Shown here in pieces: positions 32,649 through 40,671 of a DNA stretch of 47,739 bases. The notes under the pieces were generated by a model. That model saw only the letters and a list, made by a program, of their open reading frames with translations. It was not told the origin of the DNA and did no database searches. Each line of letters starts with the position of its first letter. Position 1 is the stretch's first letter. Made by a program: the position numbers and the translations under genes. The stretch spans positions 1 to 47,739 of the IMG/VR virus record IMGVR_UViG_3300031539_000059. One strand, 5' to 3'. The DNA comes from a virus.

Positions 32649-35446
32649 GTCAAGTCCGGGAACACCGTCCGCGCCCACGTCTCAAGCTGCGCGGCGCTAT
32701 GGTTCTGCGTGATGATGAACTCGGCGTAGTCGCCGTCATAGCAGCGCGCGTTGGCTGAGCCTCCCGCCAGGTCGCCAAGCCGAAGCGTGTCCCATGTGTT
32801 GCTGCCGGGGTTCCCCGACACCGTGATGCCGTTGCTCGACTTGATCGACGACGACGCACCGTTGACGTCGATGATTGCCCACGACCAAACGCCGACGGCG
32901 GCGGCGCCGGCTGCCGTCGTGATCGACGTTCCACCACAGTTGAGGCTTAGCTGCCCCGTCGGGGTGATCGATAGCTGCCAGTAGTTTGCATTCCTCGTCG
33001 GCTGATCAAAGAGGACATCGCCGACGCTACCGCCGAGACCGAGCGACGTCGGGCGGAAGCAGACGAACACGCGCGTGTTTTGCGCGAGCGGCGTCGGCGT
33101 TCCACCGACGTCAAACGCAACGTAATCGCCAACGCTCGTTACCGCCCTGGTCTTCCGCACAAACCCGGCACCACCGAGATACGCCGTCGTCGGTCCGCCC
33201 GTATGATGTGCGGTCCACACGCCGCCGGTGTAAGCCGGGTTGTGGACACCGTAGGGACGGAGCCACTGGACACCACGCCTCATCCCGTGACTCGCGAACC
33301 AGTCGACGGCGGCGGACCCGATGGATGCTCCGTCGGCAGCGTCGACAGCACAGGACTGTCCGGTGAGGTGCATATAGGTACCGGTGAGAACCTGATCAGC
33401 CGCCGACACGCCAGCGGCGACCCCGGTGGTACGGAACGGACCTCGTGCCCCAAGCGCGACCGCGCCGGTGTGCGAGTAAACGTCGGTGAGCGGCACGTCG
33501 CCCATCAGGACGCCTTCGCTTTTCGCGATCTTGAGCACCCTGGTTTCCACCTGATTCGCGGCGGTGCCAGGGAAAACTTTGTTCGCGCGGTAGCCGGTGA
33601 GGTGGCTGTTGAACACCTGTACGTTCTTCCTATTCGCGCTGGCGTTGGCGCCGTGGTTCATCGTGATCCCCGCGTACAGGTAGTCGTCACCGAGGAACAA
33701 CGACGACATGAACACGGAGACAGCGGAACCGAGGAATGGCGCACCGTAGTGAATCGGCATCCACCAGAGAGTGTTACCCGTCGACCATGAGCAACACGCG
33801 ACGAATGCGGATGTTCTGTCCTGATCCGTGAACATAGCGTGCGTTCCGAGAACCGACCCATTCCAGAACGGATCGGGTCCGGCGTTCGCCAAGTACTGAC
33901 TGGAGATGGTGCCACACACGAAGAACCTGTCGTTGTCCTCGTCGATCACAACGTCCCTGACGTTCGTGTCGTTAGGATTTTGCCCGCAGAGAATGTTTCT
34001 TCCCCAGTACTGCGTGAGCCCGTCCGGCGAGAACTTCGCCAGCACCATCAGACTAAGTCCAGCAAAGTTTGGTGCAGTCTCCTTGAACCGCACCTGCTCA
34101 GGAAGCGGGTTGCCGCTCGCGTCCCAGAAACGGTTGCTGTCACCGCTGCATTGCTGCATGGCATTGACGACGAGGAACTTGCCCGTGGAGTCGACACGCG
34201 AGAACCCACCGCCGATCGTCTGCTCGTTTGCCAGAGTCAGCAGCGTCGGGTTTCCATAGGTGGCGTTACCCTGAGCGATGTCGAGCGAGCTGGCAGGCGT
34301 CGCCTTGTCGCGCACGTAGAAGTGCGGAAGGCTGTCGTTGCCGAGCGCCAGCCCGTGGGTCAAGCCGGCATCCCAATAGGTCGTCGCCTCGACGCCGGTG
34401 TACGTGTAGAACGTCTGATCGATCTCGACGGGTGACTGCGGATGCAGACCGACAAGGTCCGACCACGGTCCGCCGCGAAGAAAACCGCCACGATGAAAGT
34501 AGGGCGTGGCGCCGGTACAGTACATGCGACCCCAGCCAGGGGACGAGACGTTGCCGGTCGCCGGGTCCAGACGGTGGAGGTGCGCCATGCCGAAGGTGTT
34601 GGCGATCCTCTGCTCTGCCACCGACAACCCCATGCCTGTCACTCGGTGCTTGCGGTTGAACGTGCCCGCACCGTCGTACGGGAAGAAGTCGACGCTCACC
34701 GCCCAGTTTGCCTCGCTCAGTTGTGCGCTGTCGTGGAAATCGAACGCGACCACAAGCTCGTCCGTGACGTCGTCATATTGCAATGCCGACACCCCGTACG
34801 AGGAGATCTGGGCGTTCGACGGCGGACCGTTGATCGTCATCAGGCGATGAGCCCATTGCAGGACGCCGGAAGCGTTGAACTTCAGTAGCCACGGCTGGTC
34901 AAGCCTGGCACCGGAAGACTGGGCGAACCCCGTGATCGTGGCGACGAGCGCATCGTTGTCGTCGTAGACTTCAAGGCTTTTTGCCCCTGCCGCGCTGGTA
35001 CATCCGAAGTACCCTGCGAAGTAGCAATCGCCGTTGTTTCCGTTCACGGCGCACTGAGTGCCGATCACGGTTTCACCGGTGGTGCTTCTCACCTTGGCAA
35101 GCCATGCCGGCGAGCCAGTGTCGAGGTTCCATCGCCCGACTACAGCCACGTAGTTTGGCGACGTTCCGCCGGTGACAGACACGCCGCCGATCGTCTGCGT
35201 GCCGACGACGTTCAGGTTAAACAAGGCAAGTTCATAGAGGGCAAAAACAATCGGAATAGCAGGACTAACCTGTTCAACCCCAGAAAATGTTGACCCCGGT
35301 GTGCCTCTTCCGCGCAAGAACCCTGGTGGTGGGTTGTTTAGTGACATAGGTACTTGATCGGTACCAACAACAATATGTTGTCGCGTGAGATTTCCTAAAT
35401 TTTTGATAAGGAAACTGTTTCCTATGTTATGTTTCTTTTCAGCCAT
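32645..35446 (-). CDS. High-GC adhesin: anchor + beta-propeller + LamG-like domain
   Basis: Likely a receptor-binding tip protein, 933 residues. Residues 1 to about 60 match the anchor protein encoded nearby (shared VPMSLNNPPPG and LRGRxTPGSxFSGVE) in DNA of normal GC. From about residue 68 the DNA is high-GC. Residues about 80-640 have several SBBP/beta-propeller-like repeats (WLLKFNASGVLQWAHRL, LMVLAKFSPDGLTQYWGR, FVACCSWSTGNTLWWM). Residues about 780-930 have a concanavalin/LamG pattern (RVFVCFRPTSLGLGGSVGD, WSWAIIDVNGASSS, YAEFIITQNHS). Start ATG follows AAGG; it lies after a high-GC jelly-roll gene. Domain names are by pattern, not search. Confidence 0.65.
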   Translation of the reverse strand: MAEKKHNIGNSFLIKNLGNLTRQHIVVGTDQVPMSLNNPPPGFLRGRGTPGSTFSGVEQVSPAIPIVFALYELALFNLNVVGTQTIGGVSVTGGTSPNYVAVVGRWNLDTGSPAWLAKVRSTTGETVIGTQCAVNGNNGDCYFAGYFGCTSAAGAKSLEVYDDNDALVATITGFAQSSGARLDQPWLLKFNASGVLQWAHRLMTINGPPSNAQISSYGVSALQYDDVTDELVVAFDFHDSAQLSEANWAVSVDFFPYDGAGTFNRKHRVTGMGLSVAEQRIANTFGMAHLHRLDPATGNVSSPGWGRMYCTGATPYFHRGGFLRGGPWSDLVGLHPQSPVEIDQTFYTYTGVEATTYWDAGLTHGLALGNDSLPHFYVRDKATPASSLDIAQGNATYGNPTLLTLANEQTIGGGFSRVDSTGKFLVVNAMQQCSGDSNRFWDASGNPLPEQVRFKETAPNFAGLSLMVLAKFSPDGLTQYWGRNILCGQNPNDTNVRDVVIDEDNDRFFVCGTISSQYLANAGPDPFWNGSVLGTHAMFTDQDRTSAFVACCSWSTGNTLWWMPIHYGAPFLGSAVSVFMSSLFLGDDYLYAGITMNHGANASANRKNVQVFNSHLTGYRANKVFPGTAANQVETRVLKIAKSEGVLMGDVPLTDVYSHTGAVALGARGPFRTTGVAAGVSAADQVLTGTYMHLTGQSCAVDAADGASIGSAAVDWFASHGMRRGVQWLRPYGVHNPAYTGGVWTAHHTGGPTTAYLGGAGFVRKTRAVTSVGDYVAFDVGGTPTPLAQNTRVFVCFRPTSLGLGGSVGDVLFDQPTRNANYWQLSITPTGQLSLNCGGTSITTAAGAAAVGVWSWAIIDVNGASSSIKSSNGITVSGNPGSNTWDTLRLGDLAGGSANARCYDGDYAEFIITQNHSAAQLETWARTVFPDLT

Positions 35447-35460
35447 TTTTTATATCTCTG

Positions 35461-36207
35461 TTACCTTAATTTCAGTTTAGCTTCGAAGCTGTCGATGTAG
35501 ACGCGCGGGCTACCGACGCCACCGCGAGTACACCGCGCGAACCATCCGACGCGGTTATTCGTGCCGTGGTTCCAGGGGATCCATGCCGGATCTGTGCTGA
35601 GCACTGTCTCCTCGCGCATCAGTGTCCACACCGGGGTCGCCTCGGTGCCGTCGTTGACGTAGGCGCGGACGACGTCGCGGTCGACGGTGGCGCCGTTAAG
35701 CACTGGGGACACCTCCATTCGTATCTGATACCAAACACTCTGCGCCCCGCCCGGTCGAATGTCAGAGTAAAGCTCTGACGTCGAGAACGACGAGTTGGTG
35801 AACGCAAGATTGATCTTGTCCGGGGCGCCAAAGTTGCCGCTATCGCCGCCCAGAATGAGGAAGTATCCGGGAGGTGGCGAGTTGCTGCCGGGCGTCCACG
35901 ACCCGCACTTACACCCTATCCCGACGTTGGCGACGCCACCGCCAGGCTGTTCCCTTCGCACCCACGCCGTCACCTGTATCGCCTTGGTGTCCGGCACGTT
36001 GGAAAACTCTGGGTACATCGCAGAGTCAGGACAGAATACCGTGCCGCGCGCGCTGCTTGCTCCCAGAAACAGGAAGTCCCTTGCGTCGAGTCCCTGCAAC
36101 GTAAGCGGACTGGACAGTGTGGAGTGAACCGCCTGTTGCCCACTGTCACCGTTGACCCAGTTGCCCGTTGTCTCGCCGAATATCAAGTCCCAGTCTGTGA
36201 AGCTCAT
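35461..36207 (-). CDS. Jelly-roll/LamG-like fibre protein, high-GC paralog
   Basis: 248 residues, first of three paralogs in the 3'-most place. Shared with the others: a DW near the start (SFTDWDL), a ...STLSSPLTLQG motif, DTKAIQVTAWVRRE, WYQIRMEVSP (others WYQVRMDVIP, WAQIRMDVIP), DRDVVRAYVNDGTEATPVWTL, IPWNHG and the end IDSFEAKLK. The DNA is about 63% GC on a hand-counted line, against about 45% for the third paralog. Start ATG at 36207 overlaps the previous stop as ATGA; the TTG-started longer form adds five residues. It probably forms a carbohydrate-binding part of a fibre. Confidence 0.7.
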   Translation of the reverse strand: MSFTDWDLIFGETTGNWVNGDSGQQAVHSTLSSPLTLQGLDARDFLFLGASSARGTVFCPDSAMYPEFSNVPDTKAIQVTAWVRREQPGGGVANVGIGCKCGSWTPGSNSPPPGYFLILGGDSGNFGAPDKINLAFTNSSFSTSELYSDIRPGGAQSVWYQIRMEVSPVLNGATVDRDVVRAYVNDGTEATPVWTLMREETVLSTDPAWIPWNHGTNNRVGWFARCTRGGVGSPRVYIDSFEAKLKLR

Positions 36208-36554
36208 ATCGCCACCGTCCAATCGTCGTTAAAGGTTTCTGTTAATGAGGAATCAGGTGCAGAGAAGTCAATCGGCTCCTCGATGATCTCGATGCTGAAC
36301 CAAGATGTGTTGTTATTCGCCTCAAAGTCCTCGAAAAAGGAACCTTCTGAGCCGTATCCGGTAAACGGAGGAACATCAACCAGTTCAACCCCAGAAAACA
36401 CTGATCCTGGCGTGTCACGACCGCGCAAGAGCCCTGGTGGCGGGTTGTTTAATGACATTGGAACTTGTTCAACGGTACCGCTGTACTGACTTGAAAGAAC
36501 TTCAAGATTTCTGATCGTGTAATCACTACCAAAATTAGTTTTCTTTTCAGCCAT
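36204..36554 (-). CDS. Fibre anchor protein, 116 residues
   Basis: Starts MAEKKTNFGSDYTIRNLEVL, with VPMSLNNPPPGLLRGRDTPG and VFSGVELV, the same N-terminal module that opens the 933-residue adhesin; probably the region that attaches to the baseplate or fibre shaft. The C-terminal half has GSFFEDFEANNNTSW and DFSAPDSSLTETFNDDW, also present in the 133-residue protein at 39152-39553. The ATG at 36554 has GGAG ten bases upstream; a TTG three residues earlier is less likely. Lies between paralogs two and one. Confidence 0.7.
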   Translation of the reverse strand: MAEKKTNFGSDYTIRNLEVLSSQYSGTVEQVPMSLNNPPPGLLRGRDTPGSVFSGVELVDVPPFTGYGSEGSFFEDFEANNNTSWFSIEIIEEPIDFSAPDSSLTETFNDDWTVAI

Positions 36555-36569
36555 TGACAACTAACTCCA

Positions 36570-37331
36570 TCATTTATCTTTTACGTAAGCTTTAAAACCG
36601 TCAATATAAGCATATGCCGTTACTGAACCATAAGTAGCGGAACCACTCTTAACATAGAAACCAAAGCCTACGCCACCAGCATCTGCGTCGCCCCACGGGA
36701 TCCACTTGGTTGATTCACTGTCGAGAACAACCGTAGAGTATTCAAGGGTCCAGACGGGAGACGCCTCGGTTCCCGTGTTTATGTAACACCTAATTGTATC
36801 ACGGTCGACTGTTGCACCGTTCAAGGTTGGTATAACATCCATTCTAACTTGGTACCAAGTGTCACGATATGCTGGCGTTCCCGTAAACAATGAAACTGAA
36901 TTTCCTACCTTGTCGCCAGCACGGAACTGGAAGTCGGCGGCGAGTCCGCCGTGGCTGGGGCTCGAACTATAAATGCCGAAGCCATAACCTTGACTCCGCT
37001 GAAGACTGGCGGCGCCGCCAGCAAGACCTATTTTGGTTCGTACGGAAATTTCTTCTTCTGCTGCTGGTGCCCCCGGAGAATAGCCGCCGCATTTAATCCA
37101 AGCCTCAACACGAACTGCCCTCGTATCTGGGATTGCATCAAAGACCGGATGCAATGTTGAGTCGAGGAAAAAAATTGTTAGGTTCGATAAATCCGGTCCG
37201 GCAACGTTGACAAATCCGCGAGCAGCGCTGCCCTGCAATGCTAGAGGACTATTTGCGGCAGTTGATCCAGTAACTCCTCCGACCAATCCGCCATTCGTAG
37301 GATTTAACACTTCCCAATCTGCAACGGTCAT
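36570..37331 (-). CDS. Jelly-roll/LamG-like fibre protein, paralog 2
   Basis: 253 residues. Motifs shared with its neighbours: TVADWEVLNP, SPLALQGSAARGFVN, DTRAVRVEAWIKCGG, TWYQVRMDVIPTLNGATVDRD, RCYINTGTEASPVWTLEY, WIPWGDADAGGVGFG and a C-terminal IDGFKAYVKDK strand. Beta-sandwich composition, no signal peptide. It probably forms a receptor-binding or decorating part of a fibre. GC is like the rest of the genome. The gap upstream resembles the gap upstream of paralog 3, consistent with duplication. Confidence 0.65.
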   Translation of the reverse strand: MTVADWEVLNPTNGGLVGGVTGSTAANSPLALQGSAARGFVNVAGPDLSNLTIFFLDSTLHPVFDAIPDTRAVRVEAWIKCGGYSPGAPAAEEEISVRTKIGLAGGAASLQRSQGYGFGIYSSSPSHGGLAADFQFRAGDKVGNSVSLFTGTPAYRDTWYQVRMDVIPTLNGATVDRDTIRCYINTGTEASPVWTLEYSTVVLDSESTKWIPWGDADAGGVGFGFYVKSGSATYGSVTAYAYIDGFKAYVKDK

Positions 37332-37347
37332 TTCAACCCCTCTTTCA

Positions 37348-37371
37348 CGAGACTTACCATTTTATACGTCC
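37348..37371. repeat. Intergenic sequence resembling 38138-38161
   Basis: Acgag-cttaccattttatacgtcc at this junction matches acgagtcttgccactttatacatcc at 38138-38161 in about 20 of 24 positions. Both lie at the ends of fibre-module genes. They may be traces of duplication or recombination joints. Confidence 0.5.
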
Positions 37372-38099
37372 TTCAACCTAGCATCGAAACTGTCTATATG
37401 AACAAGTGCATTCTGACCTACGGGACCATTATAACACCGGACGCCGAAGCCGACGTTTCCATAATCGGCGTCGCCCCAAGGGATCCAAACGTTCGTCTCG
37501 CTTGCTAATTGTATTCGTTCATATTCCAACGTCCAAACAGGGGAAGCTTCGGTACCAGTGTTAATGTAACAACGGATTGTATCAGAAACAGACGGTGACG
37601 TAGGGATCACATCCATTCTAATTTGTGCCCAAGTACCAAACGCCAGTGTCGAGCCAGTGTTGACAATGGCGTTGGCTCCTGTTTTATTCCCACCCTGCCA
37701 ATAGAACGGAGCCGGATTGAGTCCACACCCGCCGTTTATGCCAAAGCTGTACCCATGACGTTCGCCTTGGCTCGTATTAGTTGATAGTCCCAGTTTTGCA
37801 CGAAGACAAATTTGGTTTTCGGCATAGAGACATGCTGTGGTACCGTCCCAACGTACCCACGCGCGAAGTGAGATCGCTTTTGTATCAGGAATGGCAGTAA
37901 GTGTGGGATGAGCAGTTGGATCGAGCTTAAAGAAACTATAGGCAGCCTGCGCGCTGTCGTTGTGGAATTTTCTACAATCTGCGCCACTTAACGTAAGCGG
38001 TCCGCTTAACGTCGAATTTACGACTTGTTGTCCGTCTAGACCACCTTGAAAAGCTCCAGGGCTAGAATAATGCACTCCCAACCAATCAGCATATGCCAT
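37362..38099 (-). CDS. Jelly-roll/LamG-like fibre protein, paralog 3
   Basis: 245 residues. Motifs: AYADWLGVHY, STLSGPLTLSGADCRKF, DTKAISLRAWVRWDG, WAQIRMDVIPTSPSVSD, RCYINTGTEASPVWTLEY, WIPWGDADYGNVGFG and the ending HIDSFDARLKDV. Compared with paralog 2 it keeps an identical RCYINTGTEASPVWTLEY stretch, so the pair is the closest of the three. GC is normal. SD GGAGG lies near the ATG. It probably forms a trimeric or monomeric beta-sandwich exposed on a fibre. Confidence 0.65.
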   Translation of the reverse strand: MAYADWLGVHYSSPGAFQGGLDGQQVVNSTLSGPLTLSGADCRKFHNDSAQAAYSFFKLDPTAHPTLTAIPDTKAISLRAWVRWDGTTACLYAENQICLRAKLGLSTNTSQGERHGYSFGINGGCGLNPAPFYWQGGNKTGANAIVNTGSTLAFGTWAQIRMDVIPTSPSVSDTIRCYINTGTEASPVWTLEYERIQLASETNVWIPWGDADYGNVGFGVRCYNGPVGQNALVHIDSFDARLKDV

Positions 38100-38137
38100 C
38101 GCCTACCTCCTCAGACTTTATCATCAAGTCCTTACCA

Positions 38138-38161
38138 ACGAGTCTTGCCACTTTATACATC
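38138..38161. repeat. Intergenic sequence resembling 37348-37371
   Basis: See the partner entry; about 20 of 24 bases agree. It spans the last bases of the 327-residue gene and its 3' gap. Confidence 0.5.
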
Positions 38162-39136
38162 CACTTTGAGCTTGAATGTATAAGAGTCAATTTCCTTCTT
38201 TCTCACTGGTGTTGCTAGCTTGGCAAACCCGATTAAATTGTTTTCCTCATCAAAAATTCCAATCTTTGAAATATAAGTAACTTTTTCAAACTTGGGATCT
38301 TCTTCCACATATGTCGTCTTAACTAGATTCTTAATTGACAGATCATCACGTTCGCGATATGCGATAGAGCTTGAATATGGTAAAGAACTTGTTTGTCCGT
38401 ATTCAATATATGTTGGGTTGTTGGAATGGTTGAGTTCTCCCTTTCCAGCGTGACACAACATCGTCAGCGTCGGAATGTACTGTGTACCTTCAAAATCGAA
38501 CCCAAAGCTTGAAGAAGGTACCGCGCAACAAGTAATAACGTCGTTTACCACAGACCCAGTGGTAAAAAAGTCTCTCCATATAGGAGCGCTAGATGTGCCT
38601 GGTTCATAAACGTTGAAGTTGTCAGTATAGGAATCACTCAAAGACCACGAGCCAGTAAGAATTACGAATCCCTCTTTGTAGAGCACAACGCCAGCGACGC
38701 TGCCTGAACCATTGCTACCAGATGGTCCTATTTGTATGAGTTCCCCATTCTCGTATGGATCCCCCAACTCTGCAAGCAAAGTTCCGGTCACATAGAACCG
38801 ACAACTCATGGATCCTTTGCGAATGGAAGACCCGTAGAAAATAGATGGAATGCTGATAAGACGAAGTGCTTGTGTCTCTTTGTCTCCAAGAGAAGACGAA
38901 TAAGCAACATGTGGACTATATCTGTGCTTGTAGTAATTTAGGGTGTTCTTTAGTGCCTCAATTCTTGGTCTGTCTTGTCCGTTTACGAAAGGATCGGAAG
39001 ATAAAGACGCGAAAAGAGGATACGAACCAGTAATTATGTCTCCATAATTAAAAGACATAAAATCGCTAGACGAAACTGTTTTGAACGCATTGAGCGTCCC
39101 GTCTTTGGTTATAAATGGATAAATGTTTGATGACAT
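38153..39136 (-). CDS. Virion structural protein A, paralog of structural protein B
   Basis: 327 residues. Shares a C-terminal module with the 345-residue protein: LNHSNNPTYIEYGQ, then KVTYISKIGIFDEENNLIGFAKLATPVRKKE and DSYTFKLKVDV (partner: FNYSANPTYLSGSK, TTVGMYSADNELLAVAKISEPLKKT, LNLRVRLDY). Rich in Ser/Tyr with many beta strands; the N-terminus is a separate fibre-like part (GDIITGSYPLFASLSSDPF). It is likely a baseplate- or fibre-attached protein, since it lies among fibre genes. Function unknown. Confidence 0.6.
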   Translation of the reverse strand: MSSNIYPFITKDGTLNAFKTVSSSDFMSFNYGDIITGSYPLFASLSSDPFVNGQDRPRIEALKNTLNYYKHRYSPHVAYSSSLGDKETQALRLISIPSIFYGSSIRKGSMSCRFYVTGTLLAELGDPYENGELIQIGPSGSNGSGSVAGVVLYKEGFVILTGSWSLSDSYTDNFNVYEPGTSSAPIWRDFFTTGSVVNDVITCCAVPSSSFGFDFEGTQYIPTLTMLCHAGKGELNHSNNPTYIEYGQTSSLPYSSSIAYRERDDLSIKNLVKTTYVEEDPKFEKVTYISKIGIFDEENNLIGFAKLATPVRKKEIDSYTFKLKVDV

Positions 39137-39151
39137 ATTTTCTGTTGTGCC

Positions 39152-39553
39152 TTATAACCAATCGCTTTCGAACTGTTCTTCGAATGATCCAGTTGGAGAG
39201 CTAAAGTCATACGGCTCTGCAAAAAGTTCCACGCCATCCCACTCGACGTTGTCACCAACAAACGCTTCTGCGAAAGAACCACTTGGCGAATCAAACGGAT
39301 CGTAGATGACATCTTCTGATACGACAGGAAGAGCCCCGAACATTCCAACGCTGCCATTTGGAATAGATGAGGCAACCCCGTAAATGGTTTGAACCTCAAA
39401 CCCGCTGGGAGTGATAGAAGCAAGTGTTTGATATTTTCTATTGTGAGTATACAGGGAATTAGCAACACTTCCACTGCTGAGCATAAACTCAACCTTGGGG
39501 TGGGCTTTAATTCTGTTTACGTACAGGTCTCCATCTTTGAATTTCTTGAACAT
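39152..39553 (-). CDS. Small structural protein with FSSP-GSF repeats
   Basis: 133 residues. The N-terminus is basic and distinct (MFKKFKDGDLYVNRIKAHP); the C-terminal half has two repeats, YDPFDSPSGSFAEAF and YDFSSPTGSFEEQFESDW, with the same pattern as the end of the anchor protein (DFSAPDSSLTETFNDDW). The repeats look like short peptide tails or contacts in a fibre assembly. It lies between the two paralogous structural proteins. Function unknown. Confidence 0.55.
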   Translation of the reverse strand: MFKKFKDGDLYVNRIKAHPKVEFMLSSGSVANSLYTHNRKYQTLASITPSGFEVQTIYGVASSIPNGSVGMFGALPVVSEDVIYDPFDSPSGSFAEAFVGDNVEWDGVELFAEPYDFSSPTGSFEEQFESDWL

Positions 39554-39622
39554 TAGATTTTTACCTTTAGTTCAAAAACGTCTTTCGATGTTCCCCGTTC
39601 TTGCCTCAGACACCAAGTCTCT

Positions 39623-40660
39623 TTAGTAATCGAGACGAACACGCAAGTTCAACTCGTTTTGTGGTGTCTTCTTGAGCGGCTCGCTAATCTTCGCTACAGC
39701 CAGAAGCTCGTTATCTGCTGAATACATTCCAACTGTGGTTGCGTAAGTAACGGGTTCATCGACAGTGTTGTTCTTGACCCTAATCTTGCTTCCTGACAAA
39801 TATGTCGGGTTGGCGCTGTAATTGAACTCATTGTGGTTCATCCGAACGAAATAAATCGTAGAGTTCAATTCTGTTGTGTTGTTGAAATCGACATCAGAAA
39901 GTCTGTGACGGAACGCATCTGCAATCTCTACAATTGTACTCGCCGTCAAAGCAGCATTAATGTTGGAGTTGATTCCTGCGGGAGCCGAAGCACTAAACTG
40001 TGGAACACTAGCAAACACCGATGCACTAATAACAGCGATACCTGCCTGATAGAAGACTAGACCGAGACCAGTGTCTTGAGTGATCCCTACAGAGCTAGTG
40101 TAAAGAACACCATACTCACCAGCAGGAGAATTTGTTCTAAAATCGTTCTGCGCACCCGCATCTTGAAGGAGAAGACCGGAGGCATGGGGGGCAGCGTAAC
40201 TGCTTGTTCCCAGCTGCATGTAGAATGAGGACTTCTTGATTTCATCCTTGCTGAGCAAACGAGCAAAGTTAACGAAAATGACTTCCTTCAGTTTGTTTCC
40301 ACCTGCGAGCAAATCGCCATCAGCGTCAAACTGTAGAATTCCACCCGTTAAGTCGTGCCCTACTAGAATCTGAGCCATTTGATTATAGATATTGATCTTC
40401 TTCTTGTTTTCGATAGAAGTAGAAGAGGACAGAGAAGAATTAGCCGAATATCCAACCGTGATATCAAAAAGATGATTCGCAGAACTGCTCAAGTACGGAT
40501 AGTCGTAAACCGACTGAAACTGTCCGTGTGAATAATCCTTAATGTTTGCGTCAGCATATGTGCCAGACACAATCGAGCCAGTAATAGGAATGGCTTCGTG
40601 TAGAAGACTCCTAGTGGACGTAATGTCGTTATTCAGGAAAGTTTTATACACCGTTGACAT
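39623..40660 (-). CDS. Virion structural protein B
   Basis: 345 residues, upstream paralog of structural protein A, with the matching C-terminal YATTVGMYSADNELLAVAKI and SEPLKKTPQNELNLRVRLDY. The N-terminus (STVYKTFLNNDITSTRSLLHE) and a central part with LLQDAGAQNDFRTNSPAGEYG differ. Such proteins are conserved beside baseplate genes in T4-type marine phages as I recall, but I cannot name a T4 equivalent. It follows the 303-residue gene with an 11-base gap. Confidence 0.6.
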   Translation of the reverse strand: MSTVYKTFLNNDITSTRSLLHEAIPITGSIVSGTYADANIKDYSHGQFQSVYDYPYLSSSANHLFDITVGYSANSSLSSSTSIENKKKINIYNQMAQILVGHDLTGGILQFDADGDLLAGGNKLKEVIFVNFARLLSKDEIKKSSFYMQLGTSSYAAPHASGLLLQDAGAQNDFRTNSPAGEYGVLYTSSVGITQDTGLGLVFYQAGIAVISASVFASVPQFSASAPAGINSNINAALTASTIVEIADAFRHRLSDVDFNNTTELNSTIYFVRMNHNEFNYSANPTYLSGSKIRVKNNTVDEPVTYATTVGMYSADNELLAVAKISEPLKKTPQNELNLRVRLDY

Positions 40661-40671
40661 TAATTAACCCC

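Noticed and set aside
33080-34888. Several plus-strand open frames of 110-236 codons inside the high-GC adhesin
   Set aside because: They are products of high GC and few stop codons; compositions are Arg/His-rich without motifs, lack Shine-Dalgarno sites, and oppose a convincing minus-strand gene.
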